Shown: positions 1 through 8,627, numbered from the stretch's first letter. The stretch is DNA of 64,000 bases from Caenispirillum bisanense (GCF_900230255.1 NZ_OCNJ01000003.1:356822-420821); one strand, 5' to 3'. Notes: generated by a model not told the origin, from the sequence alone. Numbers and translations are program-made.

Positions 1-229
1 CCCGGCCATCCACGGCGTCACCGGCGGCGGCCGTTGGGGCTCTTGTCGCCACGGCCACCGGCGGCGGAGCCGTGGATGCCCGGATCAAGTCCGAGCATGA
101 CATAAGTGTCTGAAATTACGAAGAAACGTGTCATGGCCGGGCTTGGCCCGGCCATCCACGGCGTCACCGGCGGCGGCCGTTAGGGCGCCTGTCGCCACGG
201 CCACCGGCGGGGGAGCCGTGGACGCCCGG
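1..229. repeat. Duplicated 83-bp palindromic intergenic element (REP/BIME-like)
   Basis: Two near-identical 83-bp copies lie at 1-83 and 147-229 in direct orientation. They differ at a handful of positions, for example t/a at 36 versus 182. The ends of each copy are inverted complements of one another (CATCCACGGC near the left end, GCCGTGGATG or GCCGTGGACG near the right), so each copy could fold back on itself. Just before copy 2, bases 133-142 and 146-155 form a perfect 10-bp hairpin (ATGGCCGGGC arm, loop ttg). The hairpin plus CATCCACG resembles dispersed palindromic elements common between genes of alphaproteobacteria. No ORF is supported here. The element continues to the left window edge, so more copies may lie upstream. 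Confidence 0.75.
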
Positions 230-244
230 CCGCAGCCGCAACCC

Positions 245-1102
245 CTACCCCAGCGTCCGCCCCTGCTCGCCGGCCAGGTCCTGGATGAACTGCCACGCGA
301 CGCGGCCCGAGCGGCTGCCGCGGGTCACCGACCACTCGATGGCGCGGGCCTTCAGGGCGTCGGGCTCGATGGCGAGGCCGTAGGCCTCCACGTAGCCGCG
401 GATGATGGCGAGGAAGGTCGCCTGGTCCAGGTTGTGGAAGCCGAGCCATAGGCCGAAGCGGTCCGACAGCGACACCTTCTCCTCCACCGCCTCGCTGGCG
501 TGGATGGCGGTCGACTTCTCGTTCTCGATCATGTCGCGCGACAGGATGTGGCGGCGGTTGGACGTGGCGTAGAGAATCACCGTGTCCGGCCGGCCCTCGA
601 CGCCGCCTTCCAGCACCGCCTTCAGCGACTTGTAGCTGCTGTCGTCGCCGTCGAAGGACAGGTCGTCGCAGAACAGAATGCAGCGCCGGTCGCCGTCGCG
701 CAGCACGTGCAGCAGGTCGGGCAGGGTGGGGATGTCCTCGCGGTGGATTTCCACCAGCGCCAGCGAGCCCGGCACGTCCTCGTTCACCTGGGCGTGCACC
801 GCCTTGACCAGCGAGCTCTTGCCGGTGCCGCGCGCGCCCCACAGGAGGGCGTTGTTGGCCGGCAGGCCGCGGGCGAAGCGGCGGGTGTTTTCCAGCAGCG
901 TGTCGCGCTGGTGCTCGATGCCCTGCAGCAGGCCGAGGTCCACCCGATTCACCTTGGGCACCGGCTCCAGCCACTGTCGTTCGGCGTGCCAGACGAAGGC
1001 GTCGGCGGCGGTCAGGTCGGGCGTGCGCGGCGCCGGCGGGGCGAGCCGCTCCAGCGCCTCGGCGATGCGGGTCAGCACGGGAAGGAGATCGTTGTCGTTC
1101 AT
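245..1102 (-). CDS. DUF815-family AAA+ ATPase
   Basis: A 285-residue P-loop ATPase of the DUF815 family, whose members are soluble AAA+ proteins of unproven function in alphaproteobacteria. The N-terminal ~60 residues are helical and Leu/Ala-rich. A Walker A motif (GARGTGKSSL) lies around residues 90-100 and a Walker B-like stretch (CILFCDDLSF) around 142-151. The conserved ILYATSNRRH block, corresponding to sensor 1, follows near residue 177. The ATG at 1102 gives the family N-terminus. It is transcribed away from yajC, so the 116-bp gap at 1103-1218 must hold both promoters. In many alphaproteobacteria DUF815 lies beside yajC-secDF, and that context is conserved here. I cannot name its substrate. 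Confidence 0.88.
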   Translation of the reverse strand: MNDNDLLPVLTRIAEALERLAPPAPRTPDLTAADAFVWHAERQWLEPVPKVNRVDLGLLQGIEHQRDTLLENTRRFARGLPANNALLWGARGTGKSSLVKAVHAQVNEDVPGSLALVEIHREDIPTLPDLLHVLRDGDRRCILFCDDLSFDGDDSSYKSLKAVLEGGVEGRPDTVILYATSNRRHILSRDMIENEKSTAIHASEAVEEKVSLSDRFGLWLGFHNLDQATFLAIIRGYVEAYGLAIEPDALKARAIEWSVTRGSRSGRVAWQFIQDLAGEQGRTLG

Positions 1103-1155
1103 GGCTTTCTTCGACGAACTTGAGTGGCAACGCTAAGGGGATCGGCGGATTGCGT

Positions 1156-1183
1156 TTGCAACTGTCGCCCGGCCCGTTATAGT
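1156..1183 (+). promoter_or_regulatory. Predicted sigma70-type promoter of yajC-secDF
   Basis: TTGCAA at 1156-1161 and TATAGT at 1178-1183 are separated by 16 bp, upstream of the yajC ribosome-binding site (AGGAG at 1204-1208). This is a sequence-match prediction only. Confidence 0.45.
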
Positions 1184-1218
1184 CCGCCCAATCGGTTTGG
1201 ACCTAGGAGTTTGTCCGG

Positions 1219-1659
1219 ATGTTCATTTCGCCTGCGTACGCCCAGGCCGCCGCGCCGGGCGGCGGCATGGGGGGGATCGAGGCCTTCCTGCCGCTGATCC
1301 TGATTTTCGTCGTGTTCTACTTCCTGCTCATCCGCCCGCAGCAGAAGCGCATGAAGCAGCACAAGGAACTGCTGGCCAACATCCGCCGCGGCGATCGCAT
1401 CGTCACCAACGGCGGCCTCATCGGCCAGGTGACGAAGGTGCAGGACGGCGAGCTGCAGGTGGAAATCGCCGAAGGCGTCAAGGTGAAGGTGCTGCGCGAC
1501 ATGGTCGCCAACGTGCTCGCCAAGACCGAGCCCGTCTCCGGCGGCAAGGCTGACGACGGCGAGACCGCCGACGCCACCGCCGCCAACGACGGCGCCGCCG
1601 CCCCGGCCGAAGAAAAGAAGCCGGGTGGCTTGAAGGGCCTCCTGTCGGGCCGCAAGTAA
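1219..1659 (+). CDS. yajC: Preprotein translocase subunit YajC
   Basis: YajC is a single-span inner-membrane protein that joins SecD and SecF in the accessory complex of the SecYEG translocon. The 146 residues show a short Ala/Gly-rich N-terminus, one hydrophobic helix (about residues 22-40) and the family hallmark LLIRPQQKRMKQH. A small soluble domain with GDRIVTNGGLIG and VKVLRDMVANV follows. The C-terminal 40 residues are an Ala/Asp-rich tail ending in a basic patch, longer than in E. coli YajC (110 aa). The ATG at 1219 has AGGAG ten bases upstream. secD follows after 82 bp and a hairpin, the usual yajC-secD-secF order. Confidence 0.95.
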   Translation: MFISPAYAQAAAPGGGMGGIEAFLPLILIFVVFYFLLIRPQQKRMKQHKELLANIRRGDRIVTNGGLIGQVTKVQDGELQVEIAEGVKVKVLRDMVANVLAKTEPVSGGKADDGETADATAANDGAAAPAEEKKPGGLKGLLSGRK

Positions 1660-1678
1660 GCAGCCGAGCAGAGAGAGT

Positions 1679-1698
1679 GGCGGGCGTCGACGCCCGCC
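1679..1698 (+). terminator. Hairpin between yajC and secD
   Basis: A perfect palindrome (GGCGGGCGTCGACGCCCGCC) is followed a few bases later by a short T-rich run (tttggtttt). It could be a partial terminator or an mRNA-stabilising element that sets the yajC:secD ratio. The operon context argues against full termination. Confidence 0.4.
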
Positions 1699-1741
1699 GC
1701 TTTGGTTTTCAGCATAGCCCCACCGGATCCAAGCCCGACCC

Positions 1742-3313
1742 ATGCTCTATTTCGCCAAGTGGAAGATCGGCCTGATTCTGGCCGTGGTCTTGGCCGGCAT
1801 CGTGTTCGCGCTGCCGACCGCGCTGCCGCGATCGGTGACCGCCGATCTGCCCGAGTGGCTGCAGCCCGTCACCCTCGGCCTCGACCTGCAGGGCGGCTCC
1901 TACCTGCTGCTGGAGGTGGAGACCGACGCGGTCATCGAGGAACAGCTGACCAACACGGTCGAGACGATCCGGTCGTCGTTCCGCGAGAACCGCATCCGCT
2001 ACCGCGACCTGGGCGTCCGTGCCGGCGCCGTCGAGGTGCGCGTGCCCGAGGCCGAGGACCGCGCCAAGGCGGACGAGCTGCTGCGCGGCATCGACCCCGA
2101 GGGCCAGACGGTGGATGCGGCCGACGACGGCCTCTACCGCGTGACCTTCACCGAGCAGGCCCTGCAGCAGCGGCGCATCAACGCCGTCACCCAGTCCATC
2201 GAGATCGTCCGCCGCCGCGTCGACGAGACCGGCACCCGCGAGCCCACCATCCAGCGCCAGGGCGACCAGCGCATCATCGTGGAGCTGCCGGGCCTGGACG
2301 ACCCCGAGCGGGTGAAGGAACTCATCGGCCGCACCGCCAAGCTGACCCTGCACATGGTCGACCACGAGGCCGACATCCAAGACGCCCTGCGCGGTCGCGT
2401 GCCGCCGGGCTCCACCCTGGTGCAGAGCAACGAGCAGACGGCCGGCGGGCAATCCATCCCCTATGTGGTGAAGCGCCGCGTGGAAGTGTCGGGCGACCGC
2501 CTGACCGACGCTCAGCCGTCGTTCCAGAACGGCCAGCCGGTGGTGTCCTTCCGCTTCGATTCGGCCGGTGCCCGCCAGTTCGGCAACGCCACGACCGAGA
2601 ACGTCGGCCGCCAGCTCGCCATCGTGCTCGACGACCGCGTCATCAGCGCACCGCGCATCAACGAGCCGATCATCGGCGGCTCGGGCATCATCACCGGCAA
2701 CTTCACGGTGCAGGAAGCCCAGGACCTGGCGCTGCTGCTGCGCGCCGGCGCCCTGCCGGCGCCGCTGACCGTGCTCGAGGAACGCACCGTCGGCCCCGGC
2801 CTCGGCGCCGACTCCATCGAGGCGGGCGCCATCGCCTCGGTCCTCGGCCTCGTGCTGGTGGTGGTGTTCATGGGCGTGGCCTACGGCCTATTCGGCCTGT
2901 TCGCCAACATCTCGCTGCTGACCAACCTGGTGATCCTGCTCGGTGCGCTGTCCGGCCTCGGCGCCACGCTGACGCTGCCCGGCATCGCCGGCATCGTGCT
3001 GACGCTCGGCATGGCGGTGGACGCCAACGTGCTGATCTACGAGCGCATCCGTGAAGAGATCGCGGCCGGCCGCACCATCCAGAACGCCATCGAAGTGGGC
3101 TACCGCCAGGCCTTCAGCGCCATCTTCGACTCCAACATCACGACGCTGGCGGCGGCGGCCCTGCTGTTCTCGTTCGGCACCGGCCCGGTGAAGGGCTTCG
3201 CCGTGACGCTCGGCCTCGGCATCCTGACCTCGATGTTCACCGCCATCATGGTGAACCGCTTGATCGTGGTCACCTGGCTGCGCCGCGCCCGTCCCAAGAC
3301 CCTGCCGATCTGA
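1742..3313 (+). CDS. secD: Protein translocase subunit SecD
   Basis: SecD is an RND-fold membrane protein that, with SecF, uses the proton-motive force to help pull secreted proteins across the membrane. The 523 residues are close to the usual length of compact SecD. The first transmembrane helix is at about residues 8-27, followed by the signature LGLDLQGGSYLLLEV (about 42-56). A large periplasmic P1 region carries a hinge with RRRVDETGTREPTIQRQG. Five C-terminal helices follow, with GAIASVLGL, the AVDANVLIYERIREE block in TM4 and the FDSNITTLAAA motif. The start is ATG at 1742. secF begins 11 bp after the stop, so the two are translated together. Confidence 0.97.
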   Translation: MLYFAKWKIGLILAVVLAGIVFALPTALPRSVTADLPEWLQPVTLGLDLQGGSYLLLEVETDAVIEEQLTNTVETIRSSFRENRIRYRDLGVRAGAVEVRVPEAEDRAKADELLRGIDPEGQTVDAADDGLYRVTFTEQALQQRRINAVTQSIEIVRRRVDETGTREPTIQRQGDQRIIVELPGLDDPERVKELIGRTAKLTLHMVDHEADIQDALRGRVPPGSTLVQSNEQTAGGQSIPYVVKRRVEVSGDRLTDAQPSFQNGQPVVSFRFDSAGARQFGNATTENVGRQLAIVLDDRVISAPRINEPIIGGSGIITGNFTVQEAQDLALLLRAGALPAPLTVLEERTVGPGLGADSIEAGAIASVLGLVLVVVFMGVAYGLFGLFANISLLTNLVILLGALSGLGATLTLPGIAGIVLTLGMAVDANVLIYERIREEIAAGRTIQNAIEVGYRQAFSAIFDSNITTLAAAALLFSFGTGPVKGFAVTLGLGILTSMFTAIMVNRLIVVTWLRRARPKTLPI

Positions 3314-3324
3314 AGGTGACCGTC

Positions 3325-4290
3325 ATGTTCCGCGGTATTCGTCTCGTTCCCGACACGACGACCATCGACTTCATCGGCAAGCGCATGATCGCCATGGCGC
3401 TGTCGGGCCTGCTGATCCTGGCGTGCCTCGTCTCGCTGGTGACCCAGGGCCTGAACTTCGGCATCGACTTCGCCGGCGGCCTGCTCATCGAGGCCCGCAC
3501 CGAGCAGCAGGCCGACCTGAGCGACATGCGCCAGCGGCTCAACGCGCTGGGCCTCGGCGACGTCGCCATCACCGGCATCGGCGACACCGGGCGCGACGTC
3601 ATGATCCGCGTGCCCAAGCAGCCGGGCGAGGAAGAGGCCCAGATGGCGGCGCTCAACGCCGTGAAGGCCGAACTCGGCACCGGCGTCGAGTTCCGCCGCA
3701 CCGAGGTGGTCGGCCCCAAGGTCGGCGAGGAACTGGTGCGCGACGGCGCGCTCGCCGTCGGCCTCGCCATCCTGGTGATCTCCGCCTACATCTGGATCCG
3801 CTTCGAGTGGCAGTTCGGCGTCGGCGCGCTGGTCGCGACCATCCACGACGTCATCGCCACGCTCGGCATCTACTCGCTGTTCCAGATCGACTTCGACCTG
3901 ACGACGGTGGCGGCGCTGCTGACCATCGCCGGCTATTCCATCAACGACACCGTGGTGAACTACGACCGCGTGCGCGAGAACCTGCGCCGCTACAAGACCA
4001 CCACGCTGGCCGATCTCATCAACATCTCGCTGAACCAGGTGCTGTCGCGCACCATCCTCACCAGCGGCACGACGCTGGTGGCGGTGCTGGCCATCCTGTT
4101 CTTCGGCGGCCCCGTGTTGCGCGGCTTCGCCATCGGCCTTACGTGGGGTATCGTGATCGGCACCTTCTCGTCCATCTACGTCGCCATGCCGCTGCTGCTC
4201 TACACGGGCGTGCGGCGCGAGAGCGAGGAAGACCCCTTCACCGAGGGCGAGCAGCAGCAGCCGGACGCCGGCGGCAAGGCCAAGGGCTGA
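3325..4290 (+). CDS. secF: Protein translocase subunit SecF
   Basis: SecF is the partner of SecD in the SecDF-YajC complex. The 321-residue protein has TM1 near residues 15-35, then the signature LNFGIDFAGGLLIEAR. A short periplasmic domain contains the FRRTEVVGPKVGEEL block, and five more helices follow. These include TIAGYSINDTVVNYDRVREN, the family motif matching SecD AVDANVLIYERIREE, and SLNQVLSRTILTSGTT. The C-terminus is a polar, Glu/Gln-rich cytoplasmic tail. An in-frame GTG exists at 3316, but the ATG at 3325 has GAAGG eight bases upstream and fits family N-termini better. Confidence 0.96.
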   Translation: MFRGIRLVPDTTTIDFIGKRMIAMALSGLLILACLVSLVTQGLNFGIDFAGGLLIEARTEQQADLSDMRQRLNALGLGDVAITGIGDTGRDVMIRVPKQPGEEEAQMAALNAVKAELGTGVEFRRTEVVGPKVGEELVRDGALAVGLAILVISAYIWIRFEWQFGVGALVATIHDVIATLGIYSLFQIDFDLTTVAALLTIAGYSINDTVVNYDRVRENLRRYKTTTLADLINISLNQVLSRTILTSGTTLVAVLAILFFGGPVLRGFAIGLTWGIVIGTFSSIYVAMPLLLYTGVRRESEEDPFTEGEQQQPDAGGKAKG

Positions 4291-4346
4291 AGCAGCGCGG
4301 GCGGCCGCCGTTCGTGCCGGCCGCACCCCTTGCATCGGAGGCCGTA

Positions 4347-4724
4347 TTGGACATCACCCCCCTCATTCCCGGCGATCGCAAGCTCATCCAGCGCTACGGC
4401 GACGGCCGGTTCCGCATCACCAACGAACAGTACGACGGCAACGTCATCGTCTTCCCCGACAAGGTGGTGCCCTGGCCGGTGGACAGTGCCGGTGCCATGA
4501 CGCTGGAAAGCCTGCAGTCGGTGGTGGATGCAGCGGGGGCGGTGGACATCCTGCTGGTCGGCTGCGGCCGCTCCATGGTGCCGCTGCCGCCGGCGGTGCG
4601 GCGCGGGCTGAAGGAGCAGGCGGGCGTGACCATGGACCCCATGGACACCGGCGCAGCCTGTCGCACCTACAACGTGCTGCTGTCGGAAGAACGCAAGGTG
4701 GCGGCGGCGCTCATCGCCGTCTGA
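4347..4724 (+). CDS. Mth938-like domain protein (DUF498)
   Basis: This 125-residue protein matches the Mth938/DUF498 family, small alpha/beta proteins often encoded next to secDF in alphaproteobacteria and related to mitochondrial NDUFAF3. Visible family features are YGDGRFRITNEQYDGNVIVF near the N-terminus, VDILLVGCGRSMVPLP in the middle and the MDPMDTGAACRTYNVLLSE block near the C-terminus. The start is a TTG at 4347 with GGAGG five bases upstream; the in-frame ORF continues upstream only as a shadow of secF. It lies 56 bp after secF and is probably co-transcribed. The NDUFAF3 relationship suggests a role in respiratory complex I assembly, which is inference. Confidence 0.82.
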   Translation: MDITPLIPGDRKLIQRYGDGRFRITNEQYDGNVIVFPDKVVPWPVDSAGAMTLESLQSVVDAAGAVDILLVGCGRSMVPLPPAVRRGLKEQAGVTMDPMDTGAACRTYNVLLSEERKVAAALIAV

Positions 4725-4782
4725 GCCGCCGCGGCCGCGTCGGCGCCGGCGTTGGTGCCGCAGCCGAAACCCAGACATGAAA

Positions 4783-4810
4783 AAGGGCGGAGCCTGTCGG
4801 CTCCGCCCTT
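4783..4810. terminator. Bidirectional rho-independent terminator
   Basis: A perfect 12-bp stem (AAGGGCGGAGCC arm, loop tgtc) preceded by an A run lies between the convergent Mth938-like and sod genes. The A run gives a T tract for the minus-strand transcript. Confidence 0.8.
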
Positions 4811-4834
4811 CGTCCGTCAGGAAGACGACGGCGC

Positions 4835-5437
4835 TCAGGCGCCGGCCTTCTCCAGCTGCTGGTTCACGAAGTCCCAGTTGACCAGGTGGTCGAGGAAGGT
4901 CGTGACGAAGTCCGGGCGACGGTTCTGGAAGTCGAGGTAGTAGGCGTGTTCCCACACGTCGATGGTGAGCAGCGCGGTCGCGCCGTGAACCATCGGGTTC
5001 TCGGCGTTCGGCGTCTTCATGATGTCGAGCTTGCCGTCCTTCACGACCAGCCACGCCCAACCGGAGCCGAACTGCGTCTTGGCGGCGTCGGAGAACTTCT
5101 CCTTGAAGGCCGCATAGCCGCCGAGGTCGGAGGCGATCTTCTCGCCCACCTTGCCGGTCGGCTCGCCGCCGCCGTTCGGCTTCATGCAGTTCCAGAAGAA
5201 GGTGTGGTTCCACACCTGGGCGGCGTTGTTGAACACGCCCATGTTCTTCGACGACCAGGCGTCGTGGATCACCTCTTCCAGCGACTTGGTCGCCAGCGGA
5301 GTGTCCTTGGTCAGGTTGTTCAGGTTGGTGACGTAGGTGTTGTGATGCTTGCCGTGGTGGAACTCCAGGGTCTGGGCCGACATGTGCGGCGCCAGGGCAT
5401 CCTTCGCATACGGCAGGGCGGGCAGTTCGAAAGCCAT
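4835..5437 (-). CDS. sodB: Superoxide dismutase, Fe type
   Basis: Converts superoxide to oxygen and hydrogen peroxide in the cytoplasm. The 200 residues span the whole Fe/Mn-SOD fold. Metal ligands are recognisable: the His in LEFHHGKHHNTYV (about residue 27), the His in QVWNHTFFWNCM (about 78), and the Asp and His of the DVWEHAYYLDF block (about 161-165). WNHTFFWNCM and FGSGWAWLV favour the iron-dependent subgroup over manganese. The ATG at 5437 is preceded by GAGGTTGGTA. The reading frame stays open far upstream, but that part is antisense to hpnE. The gene stands alone, with a terminator at 4783-4810. Metal choice is inferred from motifs only. Confidence 0.95.
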   Translation of the reverse strand: MAFELPALPYAKDALAPHMSAQTLEFHHGKHHNTYVTNLNNLTKDTPLATKSLEEVIHDAWSSKNMGVFNNAAQVWNHTFFWNCMKPNGGGEPTGKVGEKIASDLGGYAAFKEKFSDAAKTQFGSGWAWLVVKDGKLDIMKTPNAENPMVHGATALLTIDVWEHAYYLDFQNRRPDFVTTFLDHLVNWDFVNQQLEKAGA

Positions 5438-5537
5438 TACCAACCTCGCAATTATGGGTTTTGGAAAGTATCTAAACAGGGTGCCTACATAAGCCGGACC
5501 GAGCGGCGGATGCAAGGCCGCGCGGCGAAATTTCTGG

Positions 5538-6818
5538 TCATCGCTCGCGCACTCCGTGCGGTGCCGGGCCGGCCCGCCGTGCGGCTTCGACGCCGGAACG
5601 GACGGCGCCTTCCACCGTGCAGGGATAGCCGGTGGCGGTCCAGTCGCCCGCCAGGAAGAGGTTGCTCCATGGCGTCGTCGTGCCCGGCCGCAGCCGTTCG
5701 GCCGCCGGCGTGTGGGCGATCGTGGCCCGCCGCTCCCGCACAACGCGGCAGGGGGGCAGGCGGTTCCGCAGGGCGGCGAGGGCGGGCAGGCGGCTCGCGT
5801 CCGCCCACAGCCGGGCGGCGATGGCGGCGTCGTCGGCCTCGGCCAGCGCGTCGGCATCGCTGACCGTCACGGACAGCACGTCGTCGCGCAGGAACACCCA
5901 GTGCGCCTGCCCGCCGACCAGCCCGACGAAGCCCGGCGGCGGCAGCCGCACCGGCTCCGGCAGCAGGAAGTGGGCGTTGACGATGGCCCGCGTCGCCAGG
6001 GCCGGCGGCGGCAGGTCCGGCAGCAGGCGGCCGACGGCGAAGGCGGGCAGGGCGACCACCACCCGGTCCTGCGGCGCGAGGGCGATCAGTCCGTCGCGGG
6101 TCTCCAGCCGCTCCGCCCGGTCGGCGGCGAAGCCGATGCCCTTCACCGGCGCCGACAGCCGCACCTCCGCCCCCTGCGCCGTCAGCCAGGCGAGTGTCGG
6201 CTCCACCAGCGCGGCACCGAGGCCGGCGGGGAACAGCCACGGCCGGCAGGCCGCTTCGCCGCGGGCGAGGCTGTCGCCCACCACGGCACGGAAGCCGGCG
6301 GCGGAGGCTTCCGCCGGCGCGGTGTTCATCACCGCCTCGGCGATGGGGTGCCACAGCCGGTCGTAGAGCGGCCCGGCGAGCGCCTCGGCCACCGTCGCGT
6401 TGCGGCCGGCGGTGAACAGCCGGGCGAGGGCGCGCAGGTGCTGCATCGCCGTGGTGCCGGGGGTGCGGTGGTCGGCGCGGAACAGCCACAGCGGCAGCCG
6501 TCCGGGTGTCAGGCGCACGCTCCAGGCCGCATCGTCGCGCAGGTCATGGAAGGCGAAGGCGGCCGGGGCGACCTCGGTCACCCGCGCCCAGCCACCGGTG
6601 GTCTCCAGCAGGCGGCGGGTCTCGCGGTTGGCCGACAGCATCAGGTGGGAGCCGTTGTCGATCACCCGGTCGAGCCGCGCGTCGCGGTAGGAGCGGCAGC
6701 GGCCGCCGGCCTGCGGAGCGCCTTCGTGCACGGTCACCCGCCAGCCGCGGCGCACGGCCTCCACCGCACACGCGAGCCCGGCCATGCCGCCGCCGATGAC
6801 GTGCAGGCGGGCGGTCAT
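5538..6818 (-). CDS. hpnE: Hydroxysqualene dehydroxylase HpnE
   Basis: HpnE is the FAD-dependent amine-oxidase/desaturase-family enzyme that reduces hydroxysqualene to squalene, the last step of the HpnCDE route to hopanoid precursors. The 426 residues begin with a dinucleotide-binding GGGMAGLACAVEAVRRGW motif (about residues 8-25) and VHEGAPQAGGRCRSY, as in phytoene desaturases. They end with the C-terminal FAD motif LFLAGDWTATGYPCTVEGAVRSG. The ATG at 6818 overlaps the hpnD stop by four bases (ATGA). A longer in-frame ORF reaches 7724 but reads antiparallel frames of hpnD, so it is rejected. It is the third gene of hpnC-hpnD-hpnE. Confidence 0.93.
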   Translation of the reverse strand: MTARLHVIGGGMAGLACAVEAVRRGWRVTVHEGAPQAGGRCRSYRDARLDRVIDNGSHLMLSANRETRRLLETTGGWARVTEVAPAAFAFHDLRDDAAWSVRLTPGRLPLWLFRADHRTPGTTAMQHLRALARLFTAGRNATVAEALAGPLYDRLWHPIAEAVMNTAPAEASAAGFRAVVGDSLARGEAACRPWLFPAGLGAALVEPTLAWLTAQGAEVRLSAPVKGIGFAADRAERLETRDGLIALAPQDRVVVALPAFAVGRLLPDLPPPALATRAIVNAHFLLPEPVRLPPPGFVGLVGGQAHWVFLRDDVLSVTVSDADALAEADDAAIAARLWADASRLPALAALRNRLPPCRVVRERRATIAHTPAAERLRPGTTTPWSNLFLAGDWTATGYPCTVEGAVRSGVEAARRAGPAPHGVRER

Positions 6819-7651
6819 GCGGCGCCGAACACCCGGTGCCGCAGCGACAGTCCGATCAGCTCCAGGCGCCCGAGCGCCGGCCGCTGGTCGAGGTCCCGCC
6901 AGCCGCGCGCCGTGAGGCGGTCGAGCAGGCGGCGGTGCGCCTCCAGCATGACGCCGGCGCCCTGGGCGGCGGTGGGCCGCAACTCGGGCAGCATCAGCCG
7001 CGCTTCCTCGAACCGGCTGGCGGCCAGGGCTGCGAGGCTGTCGCACACCCATGGCAGGGCGTCGTGGCCCAGCACCTCGGCCGGGCTGGCGGCGACGATG
7101 CCCGCTTCCGCCAGCGTCTCGCGCGGCAGGTAGAGGCGCCCGAGGGCGGCGTCGTCGGCGAGGTCGCGCAGGATCACCGTCATCTGCATGGCCTCGCCGA
7201 GCACCAGACCGAAGCATCCGGCGGGCCGGCTGCGGTCGCCCAGAATGCCGAGGCCGAGGATGGCGACGGCCCCCGCCACGCGGCGGCAGTACAGGCGCAG
7301 GTCGCACAGCAGCGGCGCCAGCATGATGCCGGCGGCGTCCATCTCCATGCCCTTGACGATCTCTTCCAGCTCGTCGCGCGGCAGGTCGTAGCGACGGATG
7401 GGGTCGAGCAGGGCGAGACTGAGGCCGGTGGCGGGCAGGCCGGCGTAGAGGGCGTCCAGCTCCCGCCGCCACGCCGCCAGCCGGCCGCGCTTCTCGGCCA
7501 GCGGCACCGGGCCGTCGGCGACGGCCTGCAACTCGCGGCAATAGGCGGTCAGCGCTGTCAGAGCCGCCCGCCGGCCGCGCGGCAGCAGGCGCAGGCCCCA
7601 GTCGACGGGCGCGCGCGGGCGGAGCGGCGGGGTGGCGGGCGGCTGGCTCAT
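6815..7651 (-). CDS. hpnD: Presqualene diphosphate synthase HpnD
   Basis: A 278-residue trans-isoprenyl diphosphate synthase-like enzyme that joins two farnesyl diphosphates to presqualene diphosphate. Typical helices are visible: an Arg/Tyr-rich N-terminal region with LTALTAYCRELQAVAD, then DLPRDELEEIVKGMEMD (the first Asp-rich substrate site is diverged), and GEAMQMTVILRDLADDAALGRLYLP, which holds the second Asp-rich motif. The ATG at 7651 overlaps the hpnC stop as ATGA. The track ORF begins slightly further upstream at 7675, but that extension lies inside hpnC. HpnC, HpnD and HpnE together replace a eukaryote-type squalene synthase. Confidence 0.92.
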   Translation of the reverse strand: MSQPPATPPLRPRAPVDWGLRLLPRGRRAALTALTAYCRELQAVADGPVPLAEKRGRLAAWRRELDALYAGLPATGLSLALLDPIRRYDLPRDELEEIVKGMEMDAAGIMLAPLLCDLRLYCRRVAGAVAILGLGILGDRSRPAGCFGLVLGEAMQMTVILRDLADDAALGRLYLPRETLAEAGIVAASPAEVLGHDALPWVCDSLAALAASRFEEARLMLPELRPTAAQGAGVMLEAHRRLLDRLTARGWRDLDQRPALGRLELIGLSLRHRVFGAA

Positions 7652-8535
7652 CGGCCGCCTCCGATCCCGGCCCACAGGCCGGCCAGCGCCGCCGCGGCCC
7701 AGTCCAGGCGGCCGGCCTTGACACCGGCGGTTTCCGGTGCGGCGGCGCGCAGGCGGCGGGACAGGCGCTCGGCGAGGTCGATCACCATGCGCGCCTGCAT
7801 GGCGAGGCCGCGGTCGCCGGCGAGGCCGGGCAGCGGCCGGGCCTCGGCGAGCAGCGCGTCGGTGCGGTCGAGCGCCGCCAGGATGGGGCCGCGGAAGGGC
7901 TCCGGCATGGGGCCGCGCGCCATGTCCTCAGGCGTCGCCCCGGCCGCCTCGATCCACGCGAGCGGCAGGTAGAGGCGGCGCAGGCGCAGCCAGTCTTCCC
8001 GCATGTCCTGCAGGTGGTTGAGGATCTGCAGGGCGCTGCACAGGGCGTCGGAAGGGCGGTCGGCGGCGGCGGGCGCCCCGTGCAGGCGCAGCAGGAAGCG
8101 GCCGACCGGGTTGGCGGAATGAACGCAGTAGTCGAGCAGGTCCTGCCAGGTGCGGCAGATCTCGCCCCGGCTGTCGGCGCGGAAGGCGATCAGCAGGTCG
8201 GACGCGACGGCGAGCGGGATGCCACGGTCCAGCAGCAGCGGGCGCAGGGCGGCGGCTTCGGCGGACAGGCGCGGGTCGGCCTCGCCGGCCAGCACGGCGG
8301 CCATGGTGTCGAGGGCGGCGACCTTGGCGTCGGGGGCCACGGCCTCGGCGTCGGCGATGTCGTCGGCGGTGCGGGCAAAGCGGTAATAGGCGACCACCAC
8401 CGGCCGATGCCGGGCGGCCAGCAGCCGCGAGGCCACCGGGAAGTTCTCGTCCCCCATGCCCTTGCCGGAGCGCGGCGCCGCCGCGGGGGCCGCGGTGGGC
8501 GAGGGGTCGGAGACGGCGGTGTCGCTCACCGGCAT
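7648..8535 (-). CDS. hpnC: Hydroxysqualene synthase HpnC
   Basis: HpnC converts presqualene diphosphate to hydroxysqualene. The 295 residues show the squalene/phytoene synthase fold: ENFPVASRLLAARHRPVVVA (family N-terminal block), YRFARTADDIADAE as the first Asp-rich motif, YCVHSANPVGRFLLRLHG, and LQILNHLQDMREDWLRLRRLYLP as the second. The first ~35 residues are Ala/Pro-rich and probably disordered. ATG at 8535 was chosen because the ORF upstream to 8616 runs into the divergent gene's promoter and start. It is the first gene of hpnCDE. No hopene cyclase (hpnF) or other hpn gene follows in the window, so hopanoid synthesis must be completed elsewhere. Confidence 0.92.
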   Translation of the reverse strand: MPVSDTAVSDPSPTAAPAAAPRSGKGMGDENFPVASRLLAARHRPVVVAYYRFARTADDIADAEAVAPDAKVAALDTMAAVLAGEADPRLSAEAAALRPLLLDRGIPLAVASDLLIAFRADSRGEICRTWQDLLDYCVHSANPVGRFLLRLHGAPAAADRPSDALCSALQILNHLQDMREDWLRLRRLYLPLAWIEAAGATPEDMARGPMPEPFRGPILAALDRTDALLAEARPLPGLAGDRGLAMQARMVIDLAERLSRRLRAAAPETAGVKAGRLDWAAAALAGLWAGIGGGR

Positions 8536-8627
8536 GCGGGCGGGTTTCCCTGCAACGTTGAAACCTATATATGGCACAGCAGACGATGCCCCCGCAAACC
8601 ACCCCGTCAGTCGCAAGGCAGGAAACC

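Noticed and set aside
5538-7724. A 728-residue fused HpnD-HpnE frame
   Set aside because: The first 302 residues are out of frame with hpnD and unlike any protein. hpnE begins at 6818 with an ATGA overlap, so this is not a fusion gene.
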